From Gammaproteobacteria bacterium (GTDB lineage: Bacteria; Pseudomonadota; Gammaproteobacteria; Pseudomonadales; Oceanobacteraceae), in assembly GCA_013373125.1 (NCBI GenBank), contig JABXIK010000018.1, positions 1 to 33,303 on the forward strand: a stretch of 33,303 bases of DNA, given 5' to 3'. Of this stretch, positions 15,874 to 24,050 are shown one piece after another. The stretch's first letter is position 1. Each line of letters begins with the position of its first letter. The position numbers were made by a program, and so were the translations under genes. The notes below the pieces were generated by a model, which worked only from the letters and a program-made list of their open reading frames with translations, did not search any database and had not been told where the DNA came from.

Positions 15874-16539
15874 TTAAGCCTTGAGCTTAGGTGTTAATTG
15901 ATAAACCCGTTGAAATAATTCCGCTAAACCGTTTTGCGCAAATCGAGGTTCATGCTCAATGATATTGCCTTCTTTTAATAAGGTTATATCAAAGTGGGTT
16001 TGATAATGTTGGCTGATCTCATTACCCGAAACCGCAAACGGCGGTCCATTCATAATGGATTGATCGTAATCTAGAGTGATTACACATTGCTGGGCATCTG
16101 GACATAAAGCCATTAGATGCATGGCGTATTGCGCGCGCATGGATTCGGGCAAAGCAATAATCGCTGCACGGTCATAAATCCAATCCACATCATTTAATCG
16201 CTCAGCTGTTAGCTGAAAGAAATCACCTGCGTAAATCGTTAATTGCTCTGCACTATAACAAGTACCCCCTGCCCATGTACTTGTAATAGGGGCCAAATGT
16301 AAGCGTTCAAAAACGGCTTGTACGGCCTGCTCGCTTAATTCATTGGCAATAACGTGGTAACCCTTAGCTAAGAAAAAGTCCAAATCAAACGTCTTGCCAC
16401 ACAAAGGCACGAATACCGTTTGAGACTCAGAACTGGGCATCATTTGCGGCCATAAAGCAACAAGCCAAGGGTGCGGAGCCGGTAAGTGAAAACCAATTTC
16501 ATTGTTTTGCCATTTATTCAGCCAAAACTGCGCTTGCAT
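15874..16539 (-). CDS. tpm: Thiopurine S-methyltransferase
   Basis: The 221-aa protein starts FWLNKWQNNEIGFHLPAPHP, the characteristic TPMT opening, followed by VFVPLCGKTFDLDFFLAKGY, which forms the SAM-binding glycine loop, and NELSEQAVQAVF. WIYDRAAIIALPESMRAQY corresponds to the conserved DRAAL-type motif. Bacterial TPMTs use SAM to methylate thiol-, selenium- or tellurium-containing compounds; the physiological substrate is uncertain. GGGGAAA precedes the ATG, and the gene lies 9 bp behind ygfX. Confidence 0.92.
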   Translation of the reverse strand: MQAQFWLNKWQNNEIGFHLPAPHPWLVALWPQMMPSSESQTVFVPLCGKTFDLDFFLAKGYHVIANELSEQAVQAVFERLHLAPITSTWAGGTCYSAEQLTIYAGDFFQLTAERLNDVDWIYDRAAIIALPESMRAQYAMHLMALCPDAQQCVITLDYDQSIMNGPPFAVSGNEISQHYQTHFDITLLKEGNIIEHEPRFAQNGLAELFQRVYQLTPKLKA

Positions 16540-16548
16540 ATTTTCCCC

Positions 16549-16962
16549 TTAAAATTCGGTTTTCATAACAGCGACGGTTTGTCGAAACGCTTCCGCCTCA
16601 CAGGCATCTTTCGCAATACATTCCCACTGCCAAGCAAGTTGAGAATCCACTTTACGATACTGAAACATTAAAAAACTTGGCCAAATTTGCTGCGGTTTAA
16701 TGTCCATGGACTGCCATTGACCATCCATCAATCGCTGTGCTTGTCCTTGGAAAAATCGCCATTGCCTAGGTTGATTATAGGCAAAACCCGATCGCCTCCA
16801 ATGCCAAACATAACCCACTTGTAGCGCAATTAATGGCAAAACATAAGGAATATTAGAGATACCCACGCTCAGGTAAGCCAAGCAGAGTAAAATGTGCAGG
16901 ACCCAATGGCCCTGCTCAAATAACTTAGAAGATTGAATCGATAAGTTAACTGGGTTGTACAC
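16549..16962 (-). CDS. ygfX: YgfX-family inner-membrane protein (CptA-like)
   Basis: The 137-aa product has two adjacent hydrophobic segments (about 20-35 and 37-52) followed by a soluble C-terminal domain with [20 protein letters not shown]. That is the YgfX layout, and it directly follows sdhE as in many gammaproteobacteria. It begins with GTG inside the end of sdhE (17-bp overlap), so translation is probably coupled. E. coli YgfX has been reported as a membrane toxin (CptA) affecting MreB/FtsZ, with SdhE once called its antitoxin. The widely accepted role of SdhE is flavinylation, so a toxin role here should not be assumed. Confidence 0.75.
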   Translation of the reverse strand: MYNPVNLSIQSSKLFEQGHWVLHILLCLAYLSVGISNIPYVLPLIALQVGYVWHWRRSGFAYNQPRQWRFFQGQAQRLMDGQWQSMDIKPQQIWPSFLMFQYRKVDSQLAWQWECIAKDACEAEAFRQTVAVMKTEF

Positions 16963-17230
16963 GTTGAAGAATCATATCCACAATATAGGCATGATCCGGA
17001 TCTTGCGGTCGTGCATTCTGCATGAACCACTGGAATAAATCGGGATCTTCACAGTCCAGTAAACGACGGTACTTAGCCTGATCTTCTTCGCTCAAGTCGC
17101 TGTACACTTCTTCTAAAAATGGCAACAGCAACACATCCAGTTCTAACATGCCACGACGGCTATGCCACCAAAGACGTTTTTTCTCTGTGGCCAAATCTTC
17201 TGCGGTCATTTGTGAGCGATCTTCAGACAC
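16946..17230 (-). CDS. sdhE: SdhE, succinate dehydrogenase FAD assembly factor
   Basis: The 94-aa protein has the SdhE signature: [20 protein letters not shown] (the RRGMLELD block with the RGxxE element needed for flavinylation), then [14 protein letters not shown]. It helps attach FAD covalently to the SdhA subunit. AGAGG ends at 17236 and overlaps the upstream GTG 17236, so I prefer GTG 17230, which lies 5 bases after it; ATG 17209 is another option. It heads the run sdhE-ygfX-tpm-cvfB and diverges from ygfZ, another cofactor-related gene. Confidence 0.92.
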   Translation of the reverse strand: MSEDRSQMTAEDLATEKKRLWWHSRRGMLELDVLLLPFLEEVYSDLSEEDQAKYRRLLDCEDPDLFQWFMQNARPQDPDHAYIVDMILQRVQPS

Positions 17231-17379
17231 ACGCACCTCTACTTAATAAAACGGCAAGCTGAAATTGGCGCGCAGTATATCATCTCCCCCAAGATTTAGG
17301 GATAACTTGCTGACACCTAAGCATTCCCCATTGCTCTAAACCCGAGTAAAATAGTCGGATTATTGATTAGGAGTACCCC

Positions 17380-18375
17380 ATGGCAAGCATTTGGTCCCAA
17401 TTGACGCAGGCATCCACCGAGAAACAAGCTCATGATTGCGTCCTCTACCCTATTGAAGATCAGCAAGCGCTTGCCATTTCTGGCCCAGACAGCAGTAAAT
17501 TCATGCAGGGTCAGTTCACCTGCCACCTAAATGAAATCACCCCCCAGTCATTTCGTAACGGCGCTTGCTGCAATGCCAAAGGTCGCATGGTGGCCAGCTT
17601 TCAACTCATGCAACAGACAGAGAACGCATACCTCCTGACCATGCATGAATCTCTAAGTGAGACACTGCAAAGCCACCTTAAAAAATACATGGTGTTCTTC
17701 AAGACCCAGATGCAACCCGCAAACTATGTGGGTGCGGGTATCACAGGGGCCGATGCTAAAAACTTATTAGAAAGTGTCTTTCCAAACGTGCCAGAGCAGC
17801 CTTTTGCGCAAGTGGTGCATGAAGGTCACATCCTTATTCAGCTACCCCATGGTGCCGGCTATCAGTTATGGCTAGCGCAAGAACAGGCATTGGATATTCT
17901 TAACAAACTAAATAGTAAGTGCACACTATCCAATAATAACCAATGGAATGAGAATCTCATTCGTCATGGCCTAGGCTTTGTAAGTGCCAAAATCAGTGAA
18001 GAGCTGATACCGCAGATGATGAATTTATCCCAATGTGGCGGTGTGAGCTTTAGTAAAGGCTGCTACACCGGCCAAGAAATCGTGGCCCGCATGCAGTACT
18101 TAGGAAAACTCAAACGTCACATGTACCGCATCGCTTTAGACAGCCAACACAAGGTCAGCGCGGGCGATGACGTATTTGCAAAAGAACACGCAAGCCCAGT
18201 CGGTGTGGTGGTGAACGCTACTTTAATAGATAACCAGCAACAGGCGCTCATTGTCTTAGAAGACAAAGCCTTAACCGCGCTGGCTGAAGGTGCAATATTT
18301 GTAGGCCCTGAGCAGGTAATTGCCAAGGAACTGCTATCCTTACCTTATGACGTAATAGACGGCCAGCCTGATTAG
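17380..18375 (+). CDS. ygfZ: YgfZ/GcvT-like folate-binding Fe-S cluster maintenance protein
   Basis: The 331-aa protein carries the YgfZ signature K226-G-C-Y-T-G-Q-E233 with the conserved Cys228, and a GcvT-like N-terminal part (DSSKFMQGQFTCHLNEI, NAKGRMVASFQLM). YgfZ acts with tetrahydrofolate in assembly or repair of certain Fe-S enzymes, including the tRNA methylthiotransferase MiaB. TAGGAG lies 6 bases before the ATG, and a TAAAAT hexamer about 20 bases further upstream may be a -10. The divergent layout with sdhE is common in gammaproteobacteria. It is followed closely by the HDOD gene. Confidence 0.93.
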   Translation: MASIWSQLTQASTEKQAHDCVLYPIEDQQALAISGPDSSKFMQGQFTCHLNEITPQSFRNGACCNAKGRMVASFQLMQQTENAYLLTMHESLSETLQSHLKKYMVFFKTQMQPANYVGAGITGADAKNLLESVFPNVPEQPFAQVVHEGHILIQLPHGAGYQLWLAQEQALDILNKLNSKCTLSNNNQWNENLIRHGLGFVSAKISEELIPQMMNLSQCGGVSFSKGCYTGQEIVARMQYLGKLKRHMYRIALDSQHKVSAGDDVFAKEHASPVGVVVNATLIDNQQQALIVLEDKALTALAEGAIFVGPEQVIAKELLSLPYDVIDGQPD

Positions 18376-18410
18376 CGGATGCAGCTGGCCTCTTTGACAA
18401 AGGAATGCCC

Positions 18411-19238
18411 ATGGCCAGCTTACTTGAAACCGTTGCCAACGAACTCATCACACAAATCAAAAACGATACCTTGGTGCTGCCCAGCTTACCTGAAGTGTGT
18501 CTGAAAGTGAGGGATGTGGCCGAAGACATTGAGTCCACCATCCCTCAACTAGCCGATCTTATTATTCAAGATGCCGCCCTTTCAGCCCGCATTATTAAAG
18601 TCGCCAATAGCCCCTTAGTGCGCACGCCATCTGAAGTCACCGATTTAGTTACCGCCATTAATCGACTTGGCATTAACTTCACTTCCAATCTAGCCATGGG
18701 TCTAGCCATGGAGCAATTATTTCAAGCCACCAGCGATGTGGTTGATCGACGCATGCGCAGTATTTGGCAACAAAGCACCGAGGTAGCGTCTATCTGTCAT
18801 GTATTAGCCGCCCACTACACCAAGCTGCATCCAGAAGAAGCCATGTTAGCAGGCCTTGTTCATAAGATTGGCGCACTGCCTGTGCTCACTTATGCCGAGG
18901 ACAATAACGCCTTACTCAATGATGCCTTTGCCCTAGATAAACTCATCGACAAGTTACATCCCGTTATCGGTAGCCATATATTAAAAGCGTGGCGCTTCCC
19001 TAAAGAGATTTTGAATGTGCCAGGACAATACTTGAAATTTGACCGTGACATAGACCAAGTGGATTACGCCGATCTTGTGACTGTGGCGGTTTTGCAATCC
19101 CATGCGGACACAGAACACCCTTATGCCAAACTGGATTGGAGCACCATTAAAGCCTTTGATCGCGTGGGGCTATCCCCAGATATGGACATCGCCGAAGCCA
19201 TTGATATCGAAGACGATATATCCGGTTTATTGGAGTAA
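18411..19238 (+). CDS. HDOD-domain signalling protein
   Basis: The 275-aa product is one HDOD domain: LPSLPEVCLKVRDVAEDIES, a helical core with DAALSARIIKVANSP, NRLGINFTSNLAMGLAM, and the remnant HD segment EEAMLAGLVHKIGALPVL. HDOD proteins are non-catalytic relatives of HD phosphohydrolases and act in signalling, often with chemotaxis or stress responses. No second domain is attached. The AAAGGA box abuts ATG 18405 but lies 6 bases before ATG 18411, so I chose the latter. It follows ygfZ by about 35 bp and is probably on the same transcript. Confidence 0.9.
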   Translation: MASLLETVANELITQIKNDTLVLPSLPEVCLKVRDVAEDIESTIPQLADLIIQDAALSARIIKVANSPLVRTPSEVTDLVTAINRLGINFTSNLAMGLAMEQLFQATSDVVDRRMRSIWQQSTEVASICHVLAAHYTKLHPEEAMLAGLVHKIGALPVLTYAEDNNALLNDAFALDKLIDKLHPVIGSHILKAWRFPKEILNVPGQYLKFDRDIDQVDYADLVTVAVLQSHADTEHPYAKLDWSTIKAFDRVGLSPDMDIAEAIDIEDDISGLLE

Positions 19239-19296
19239 CTAATAGTTGATGAAATTTCGTCTATACTAAAATCAGTCATCATGACAGGGAACCACC

Positions 19297-19884
19297 ATGG
19301 CTGAGAAAAACGAGCGCCTCATCGATCGCGACCCTAAGGCTGAAGAAGAAGCTCAAGCCGCTGCAGCTGTGCCTTTCTATAAGAACCCAACGTTCTCCTT
19401 AGTGCTTAAAGTCAGCTTATCTCTTGGCTTAATCAGTACATTGATAACGGGCTTGCTCATTACTAACTCCCGCTTAAGTGCCGTTGAAGATCTTTTCAAG
19501 AATACTCTTGTGCAAGTATCTCAAGTGTCTGAGCAACAAAAGATCATGCTGGAAAACCTGAAGCTACTCACAGATGACCACAAACGCTTGGTGGCCAAAG
19601 TAGAAACACTGGATTTAGAAAGCGCACAAGGCGAACTGACACAGGCTCTGAAAATTCTGGACACCCAGAGCAAAGCCATCGACAAGCAACTAGCTGTTAC
19701 ACGCAATGGTTTGATCAGTTTGTCGCGTATGATTCAAGGCAGCCGTGTATGGCAAGAAGATTACAGTGGTCAATATCAAAGTCTGTTTAATGACAACAAA
19801 GAAATTAAGCAGATGATCAAAGATCTTCGTGGCATTAAAGAAGAAAAACGCGAAGCACCCAAATACATTGAAATGGATTTCTAA
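19297..19884 (+). CDS. Membrane-anchored coiled-coil protein, unknown function
   Basis: The 195-aa product has a charged cytoplasmic N-terminus (about 1-28), one membrane helix (about 30-54, FSLVLKVSLSLGLISTLITG) and a long helical region from about 60 to 180 with heptad character (VQVSQVSEQQKIMLENLKLL, LTQALKILDTQSKAIDKQLA). No family is recognised. The shape fits a single-pass protein with an extended periplasmic coiled coil. AGGG lies 7 bases before the ATG; a weak promoter-like TATACTAAAAT sits at 19262-19272. Confidence 0.7.
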   Translation: MAEKNERLIDRDPKAEEEAQAAAAVPFYKNPTFSLVLKVSLSLGLISTLITGLLITNSRLSAVEDLFKNTLVQVSQVSEQQKIMLENLKLLTDDHKRLVAKVETLDLESAQGELTQALKILDTQSKAIDKQLAVTRNGLISLSRMIQGSRVWQEDYSGQYQSLFNDNKEIKQMIKDLRGIKEEKREAPKYIEMDF

Positions 19885-19911
19885 TTTTCATCTCCTCGTA
19901 TTTTCCTTAAA

Positions 19912-19943
19912 ATGGTCAGCGAATTTTTAACGACGCTGACCAT
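19912..19943 (+). promoter_or_regulatory. Inverted repeat at the start of the GNAT gene
   Basis: ATGGTCAGCG (19912-19921) and CGCTGACCAT (19934-19943) form a perfect 10-bp inverted repeat around a 12-base loop. The right arm includes the first two bases of the ATG at 19942. In RNA it would form a hairpin at the start codon; in DNA it could be an operator. No T-run follows, so a terminator is less likely. Confidence 0.5.
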
Positions 19944-20376
19944 GACTGAACCATCCTCCACTTTTGAATTTTCACTCTGGCAAGAACCTCACTTTCGCCC
20001 GGTGAATCAATTTTATCGCCGTCAAAAACACAAGGGCAGCGCCAGTGGTGATGAACAGGTTTTCATTGGTAAAGACCAAGAAGAGGTGATTGTCAGTGCC
20101 GTACGTCTAGTACCCAATGACGGCTTTTTTTGGCTTCGCAGTTTATATGTAGAGCATACACTAAGAGGGCAAAACCTTGGCTCAAGCCTGCTTGAGTTTG
20201 TGCATCAACATACCCAACTACCTATCTACTGTTTCCCCTATTCCCACTTACAGTCCTTCTATGAGCGTGCTGGTTATACCCTGGTTTCACCCAACGATTT
20301 ACCAAATGACTTAAACCAGCTGTTCACTCGCTACAAAGGCAAAGGGGAAAATATTCTCGCAATGGCCCGTAACTAG
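19942..20376 (+). CDS. GNAT-family N-acetyltransferase
   Basis: The 144-aa protein has the GNAT core: a strand with VRLVPNDGFFWLRSLYVEHT followed by the acetyl-CoA pyrophosphate loop RGQNLGSSLLEFV (R-x-x-x-x-G form), then YCFPYSHLQSFYERAGYTLV, the family's C-terminal FYERAGY element. The substrate cannot be read from the sequence. The start is uncertain: ATG 19912 would add ten residues, but those codons lie within a perfect inverted repeat and neither ATG has a clear ribosome-binding site. Confidence 0.82.
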   Translation: MTEPSSTFEFSLWQEPHFRPVNQFYRRQKHKGSASGDEQVFIGKDQEEVIVSAVRLVPNDGFFWLRSLYVEHTLRGQNLGSSLLEFVHQHTQLPIYCFPYSHLQSFYERAGYTLVSPNDLPNDLNQLFTRYKGKGENILAMARN

Positions 20377-20429
20377 CCAGACGAAACTGTAAACACTTGT
20401 TTATCAAACGTAACGCTTGAGCACGGGCT

Positions 20430-20457
20430 TTGTGAATGATTATTCACAGGTTAGAAT
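20430..20457 (+). promoter_or_regulatory. Promoter with palindromic operator for the DUF4442 gene
   Basis: TTGTGA (20430-20435) and TAGAAT (20452-20457) are spaced 16 bases, a fair sigma-70 pair 41 bases ahead of the ATG. Between them lies the perfect palindrome TGTGAAT-GATT-ATTCACA (20431-20448), which overlaps the -35. Such a placement is typical of a repressor operator. The half-sites recall CRP (TGTGA/TCACA), but the spacing is 8 bases, not the usual 6. Confidence 0.6.
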
Positions 20458-20497
20458 AGCGCCTCTACATTTCATCTAAACATACATTGAGATTGCT

Positions 20498-20989
20498 ATG
20501 ACACAAGCCAATCGCTTAAGTAAAACGGCACAAAAACTACAAAATTTACCAGAATTCATGCGCAGTTTTGCCATGAGTAAAGCCTTTGGCAGCGTAATTA
20601 AATACGCAGGTCATTCAGGGGTGCGTTTTGAAAAGTTAAGCCACAACGAATGTGTGGTCAGCCTAAAAAATAAAAAGAAAGTGCAAAACCATATTGGTGG
20701 TATTCACGCTGCCGCAATGGCTTTACTGGCTGAAACCGCAACCGGTTTCGTGTTTGGTATGAATGTACCGGATAGCAAACTGCCTGTGATTAAAAAAATG
20801 GACATCGACTACGTGAAGCGCTCCACTGGTGACATGCGTGCGGTAGCCACCTTAACCGATGAACAAATCCAAAAAATTCAAACTGAAGAAAAAGGCGAAG
20901 TGACCGTTCCGGTGATCATCACTGACGAAGCTAACGTTGAGCCAATTAAAGCCAGCATGACTTGGGCTTGGACCGCTAAACGTCGTTAA
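20498..20989 (+). CDS. DUF4442 hotdog-fold protein (PaaI-like thioesterase relative)
   Basis: The 163-aa product has the hotdog pattern: a long N-terminal region, VVSLKNKKKVQNHIGGIHAA with the central helix AAMALLAETATGFVFGM, then KKMDIDYVKRSTGDMRAVAT. NHIGGIHAAAMALLAE is the element that in PaaI-type thioesterases holds the active-site region (G-x-x-H-x-G there; here IGGIHA). Family members are expected to act on acyl-CoA or acyl-ACP thioesters, but DUF4442 has no settled reaction that I know of. It stands alone with its own promoter and a palindrome. Confidence 0.82.
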   Translation: MTQANRLSKTAQKLQNLPEFMRSFAMSKAFGSVIKYAGHSGVRFEKLSHNECVVSLKNKKKVQNHIGGIHAAAMALLAETATGFVFGMNVPDSKLPVIKKMDIDYVKRSTGDMRAVATLTDEQIQKIQTEEKGEVTVPVIITDEANVEPIKASMTWAWTAKRR

Positions 20990-21017
20990 TTTATATAAGA
21001 CGTTAATCTTCCTCACC

Positions 21018-21046
21018 CTGCGCCAAGGCGTTTAATCTTGGCGCAG
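21018..21046 (+). other. Stable stem-loop after the DUF4442 gene
   Basis: CTGCGCCAAG (21018-21027) pairs perfectly with CTTGGCGCAG (21037-21046) around a 9-base loop. It lies 29 bases after the stop codon. No T-run follows on either strand, so it is at best a weak intrinsic terminator and may instead stabilise the mRNA 3' end. Confidence 0.5.
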
Positions 21047-21218
21047 ACATACTTATCTGTCTCTCCTTGCACGCCACATCCCAAGCCTTTGTCTGAATTT
21101 GCTACTAAATTGGCCAAATTTCACATGGGTGAAAGTCCATTGCTTCACTTTACTCAAAGAGTGCGAAAAAGGTCACAAGAAACCTCGCTCAATCTCAACC
21201 GCAAACAAAGAGAACACT

Positions 21219-23381
21219 ATGAAGACTATGACTTTGAGTGCAGTCGGGCTCTGTGCAAGCCTGGTATGCAGTGCCACGTTAGCCATGTCCAAGCCGCCTG
21301 CTCCTACTCCACAACCTCAAGCCCAAGGATTCACAGGAGATGTGAACGCCATGGCGCAGCAATGCTTTTCGGTACAATCCCCGAGTACGGGCGATTACCT
21401 ACAAAAGTACACCAAAGGTGGTTTGATCGATGATGGCTTAGGCTATCACTTTGTTAATACAGCCAAAGACAATGCCACTCGCTTCTTTATGAAGCCCACA
21501 TCGTTTGGCAAATATTTATTAACCGATAAAGAAGGTCGTTACTTTGCCAGTCACTTACCGGCAGAGATCAGCGCCGGTCGTTATGCCGGTGAATTTGCAG
21601 AATGGACCATCCAAAAAGAAGGCAGTGACCGTTACAGCCTTCACGGCACGGCCTTAAACATGAAAGTGCGCCATCACTTTACCGATGGTAATTTATATTT
21701 CTTTGATTTATTGAATCCTTTCAATCTCAACAGTGAAAACACTTTTAAATTAGTACCTCAAACTAACTGTACCGATTTTCCAGAAGTGACCACCAATGTC
21801 ACCGGTGACAAATCCGTATTGAAAGGCAATGTAAATGAGCCGGTACGCGGTTTTGTTGATCCCCATACGCACATCACGTCTTATGAATTCATGGGCGGTA
21901 AAATGATGGCGGGCAAACCGTTTCATCGCTGGGGCGTTGAAGAAGCCTTAAAAGACAGTAAAGACATTCACGGCCCGAATGGCTCATTGGATTTAATTGG
22001 TAACCTATATACGTTTGAAGACCCTAACATGCGTTATGACACCCGTGGTTGGCCGGACTTTCCTTGGTGGCCTAACCATAAACAAATGAGCCACATGGGT
22101 TACTACTACAAGTGGATCGAACGTGCTTACCTGTCGGGTTTGCGTTTGATGGTCACCGATCTTGTGGAAAACGAAGTGCTGTGTAATGTGCAGAAAACCA
22201 TTAACCCAGCCAGCTGGATTAATCCAAACAGCTGTAACACCATGGACAGTATTCGTTTACAAGTAAAACGCTTAAACGAAATGCAAGCCTACATCGATGC
22301 GCAAAGCGGCGGCCCAGGCAAAGGTTTCTTCCAACTGGTCACGTCACCCGAACAAGCTCGTGAAGTCATTGCTAACGGTCAAATGGCGGTACTCATGGGT
22401 GTAGAAGCCAGTGAGACATTCAACTGTGGATTAAAAGATACCTGCACCATTCACACCATCGAAACCCAATTAAATGAGTTATATGATTTAGGTGTACGCA
22501 CCATTTATCCAACTCATAAGTTTGATAACAAACTCGGTGGCTCTGCCGTTGAAGATGGCTTCATCAACCTTGGGCAATTCCTAGCAAGCGGTCGCTTCTT
22601 TGAAACCAAAGAATGTGACGCACACACTCATGGAAAACACTTTAAATCTGGCTTCCCACTGATCGGACAAGTACCAGTATTAAAAGAAATCCTCGATGGT
22701 ATTGGTTTAAATCCAGTTTACGACGAAAGCATCGAACACTGTAACCAACACGGCATTACCGACCTAGGTGTGTACCTTGTGAACCGCATGATTGATAAAA
22801 ACATGTTAATCGAACTGGATCACATGAGTAATGACACCGCCACAGCGGTAATGGATATTGTGGAAGCCCGTAACTACTCTGGCGTGATCACCTCTCACAG
22901 CTGGATGCGTGATGGTAAAAATGGTGAAGTTCACAATAACACTCGTCGTTTAATCGAAGCCGGTGGTTTCAGCGCGCCGTACAACTCAGATGCCAACAAC
23001 ATTTCTGGAAGCATCAGTCGCTACCTAGATATCGTTGAACAAACGCCGTACCTAAATGGTGTGGGTTTTGGTACCGACATGAGTGGTTTAGGTGGTCAGG
23101 CTGGTCCACGTTACGATACCGATACCGACCCTCTTAACTATCCATACACCTCAGAGTTTGGTCTTGTGTTTGATAAACAAACATCCGGTAATCGCGTGTT
23201 CGATTTAAACACTGATGGTATCGCCCACTATGGTCTAGTGGCGGATCACTTACAGGATATTCGCGAACAAGCGCCACAGCGCATTTACGAAGCGGTAATG
23301 AATTCTGCCGAAGCGTATTTGCAAATGTGGGAACGCGCTGAAAGTGCCTCGAGCACAGCGCACTATGATCCGTTAAATTAA
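21219..23381 (+). CDS. Exported M19-like metal-dependent hydrolase with N-terminal trefoil-like domain
   Basis: With the start at ATG 21219 (AAGAGA upstream) the 720-aa product has a signal peptide (about 1-24, VCSATLAMS). Residues about 45-190 (QQCFSVQSPSTGDYLQKYTK, FFMKPTSFGKYLLTDKEGRY) look like a beta-trefoil or similar lectin-like domain. The catalytic part carries dipeptidase-like metal motifs in order: D214-P-H-T-H218, E396 in MGVEASE, H535 in ELDHMS, H560 in TSHSW and D620 in GTDMSG. The order E, H, H, D follows peptidase M19 (renal dipeptidase), but the first motif is HxH rather than HxD. The substrate is unknown; a peptide or other amide is likely. The longer frame from 21099 lacks a signal peptide and is less plausible. 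Confidence 0.82.
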   Translation: MKTMTLSAVGLCASLVCSATLAMSKPPAPTPQPQAQGFTGDVNAMAQQCFSVQSPSTGDYLQKYTKGGLIDDGLGYHFVNTAKDNATRFFMKPTSFGKYLLTDKEGRYFASHLPAEISAGRYAGEFAEWTIQKEGSDRYSLHGTALNMKVRHHFTDGNLYFFDLLNPFNLNSENTFKLVPQTNCTDFPEVTTNVTGDKSVLKGNVNEPVRGFVDPHTHITSYEFMGGKMMAGKPFHRWGVEEALKDSKDIHGPNGSLDLIGNLYTFEDPNMRYDTRGWPDFPWWPNHKQMSHMGYYYKWIERAYLSGLRLMVTDLVENEVLCNVQKTINPASWINPNSCNTMDSIRLQVKRLNEMQAYIDAQSGGPGKGFFQLVTSPEQAREVIANGQMAVLMGVEASETFNCGLKDTCTIHTIETQLNELYDLGVRTIYPTHKFDNKLGGSAVEDGFINLGQFLASGRFFETKECDAHTHGKHFKSGFPLIGQVPVLKEILDGIGLNPVYDESIEHCNQHGITDLGVYLVNRMIDKNMLIELDHMSNDTATAVMDIVEARNYSGVITSHSWMRDGKNGEVHNNTRRLIEAGGFSAPYNSDANNISGSISRYLDIVEQTPYLNGVGFGTDMSGLGGQAGPRYDTDTDPLNYPYTSEFGLVFDKQTSGNRVFDLNTDGIAHYGLVADHLQDIREQAPQRIYEAVMNSAEAYLQMWERAESASSTAHYDPLN

Positions 23382-23398
23382 CCGCTCAAAAAGTAAAC

Positions 23399-23427
23399 AA
23401 AAAAGGCGCTCATTGAGCGCCTTTTTT
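23399..23427 (+). terminator. Rho-independent terminator after the M19-like gene
   Basis: A GGCGCTC/GAGCGCC stem around the loop ATT is flanked by a run of A before and TTTTTT after. It starts about 18 bases after the stop codon. Confidence 0.93.
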
Positions 23428-23496
23428 GTTAGTTAATCTGAACTTTATTTTTTATTCCTTATCTTAGTCGAGTTAATTAACAAGAAAGGACTCATC

Positions 23497-24033
23497 ATGC
23501 ACCGGATTGCACTTCTTATCCCTTACCTATTTTTGACCGCTTGTGCTCTCTCCACAGGTTACTCTCCAGACACATCCTACAGTGGTATTCGACATGAAAC
23601 ATCACGTGTTCAAGATGTGTATTTATTCTATCCAGGAACACCTGTACCAGGAGAGTTCCAACAACTCGGTTTAGTCAGTGCAACGGGAGATAGTAGTTCA
23701 AGCGATCGGGATGTCATTTCACATTTGAAAATGAAAGCATTAAATATTGGCGCCGACGCATTAATAGCGGTCAATCGTCACATTGAACCACGTGAAGCTG
23801 GATTAATTTTTGATGATGAAAGAGACAACTACAATGCCATTGCCTATCAAGGTACCGCTATTCGATTCAATGATATCGAGACGTTACCTGAGCATATTAA
23901 AACAGTAATGGCATCTCCAGATTATTCAGCCCAAACCAGAGTGAATCAAGATAAAGAAAGCAGCTCAAATAGTACGATGTTTGAATTATTTTTATCATTA
24001 GTCTTAGGAATAGCTTACTTAGTCACATTATGA
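23497..24033 (+). CDS. Lipoprotein of unknown function with C-terminal hydrophobic tail
   Basis: The 178-aa product begins with a lipoprotein signal ending LFLTAC (Cys near residue 16). The middle (about 40-130) includes VYLFYPGTPVPGEFQQLGLV and ISHLKMKALNIGADALIAVN, a pattern seen in small envelope proteins related to DUF4156 or YbjQ-type folds; I do not claim a family. The last 17 residues (FELFLSLVLGIAYLVTL) are strongly hydrophobic, which is odd for a lipoprotein. AAAGGA lies 7 bases before the ATG. It converges on the decarboxylase gene with only 17 bp between stops. Confidence 0.75.
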   Translation: MHRIALLIPYLFLTACALSTGYSPDTSYSGIRHETSRVQDVYLFYPGTPVPGEFQQLGLVSATGDSSSSDRDVISHLKMKALNIGADALIAVNRHIEPREAGLIFDDERDNYNAIAYQGTAIRFNDIETLPEHIKTVMASPDYSAQTRVNQDKESSSNSTMFELFLSLVLGIAYLVTL

Positions 24034-24050
24034 CTTGAATTCAAAAATCC

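Noticed and set aside
16549..17230. sdhE-ygfX as a type IV toxin-antitoxin pair
   Set aside because: The pair is a conserved housekeeping arrangement and SdhE is established as a flavinylation factor; nothing in the sequence supports a mobile or addictive role.
20431..20448. Canonical CRP site
   Set aside because: The half-sites fit, but the spacing is 8 bases instead of 6, and the position over the promoter core favours a repressor.
21119..21134. TTTCAC-ATGG-GTGAAA inverted repeat upstream of the M19-like gene
   Set aside because: The arms are only 6 bp and no promoter elements align with it; chance is plausible in this composition.
21099..21218. Longer N-terminus for the M19-like hydrolase
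   Set aside because: It would bury the signal peptide; the ATG at 21219 has a ribosome-binding site and a clean signal sequence.
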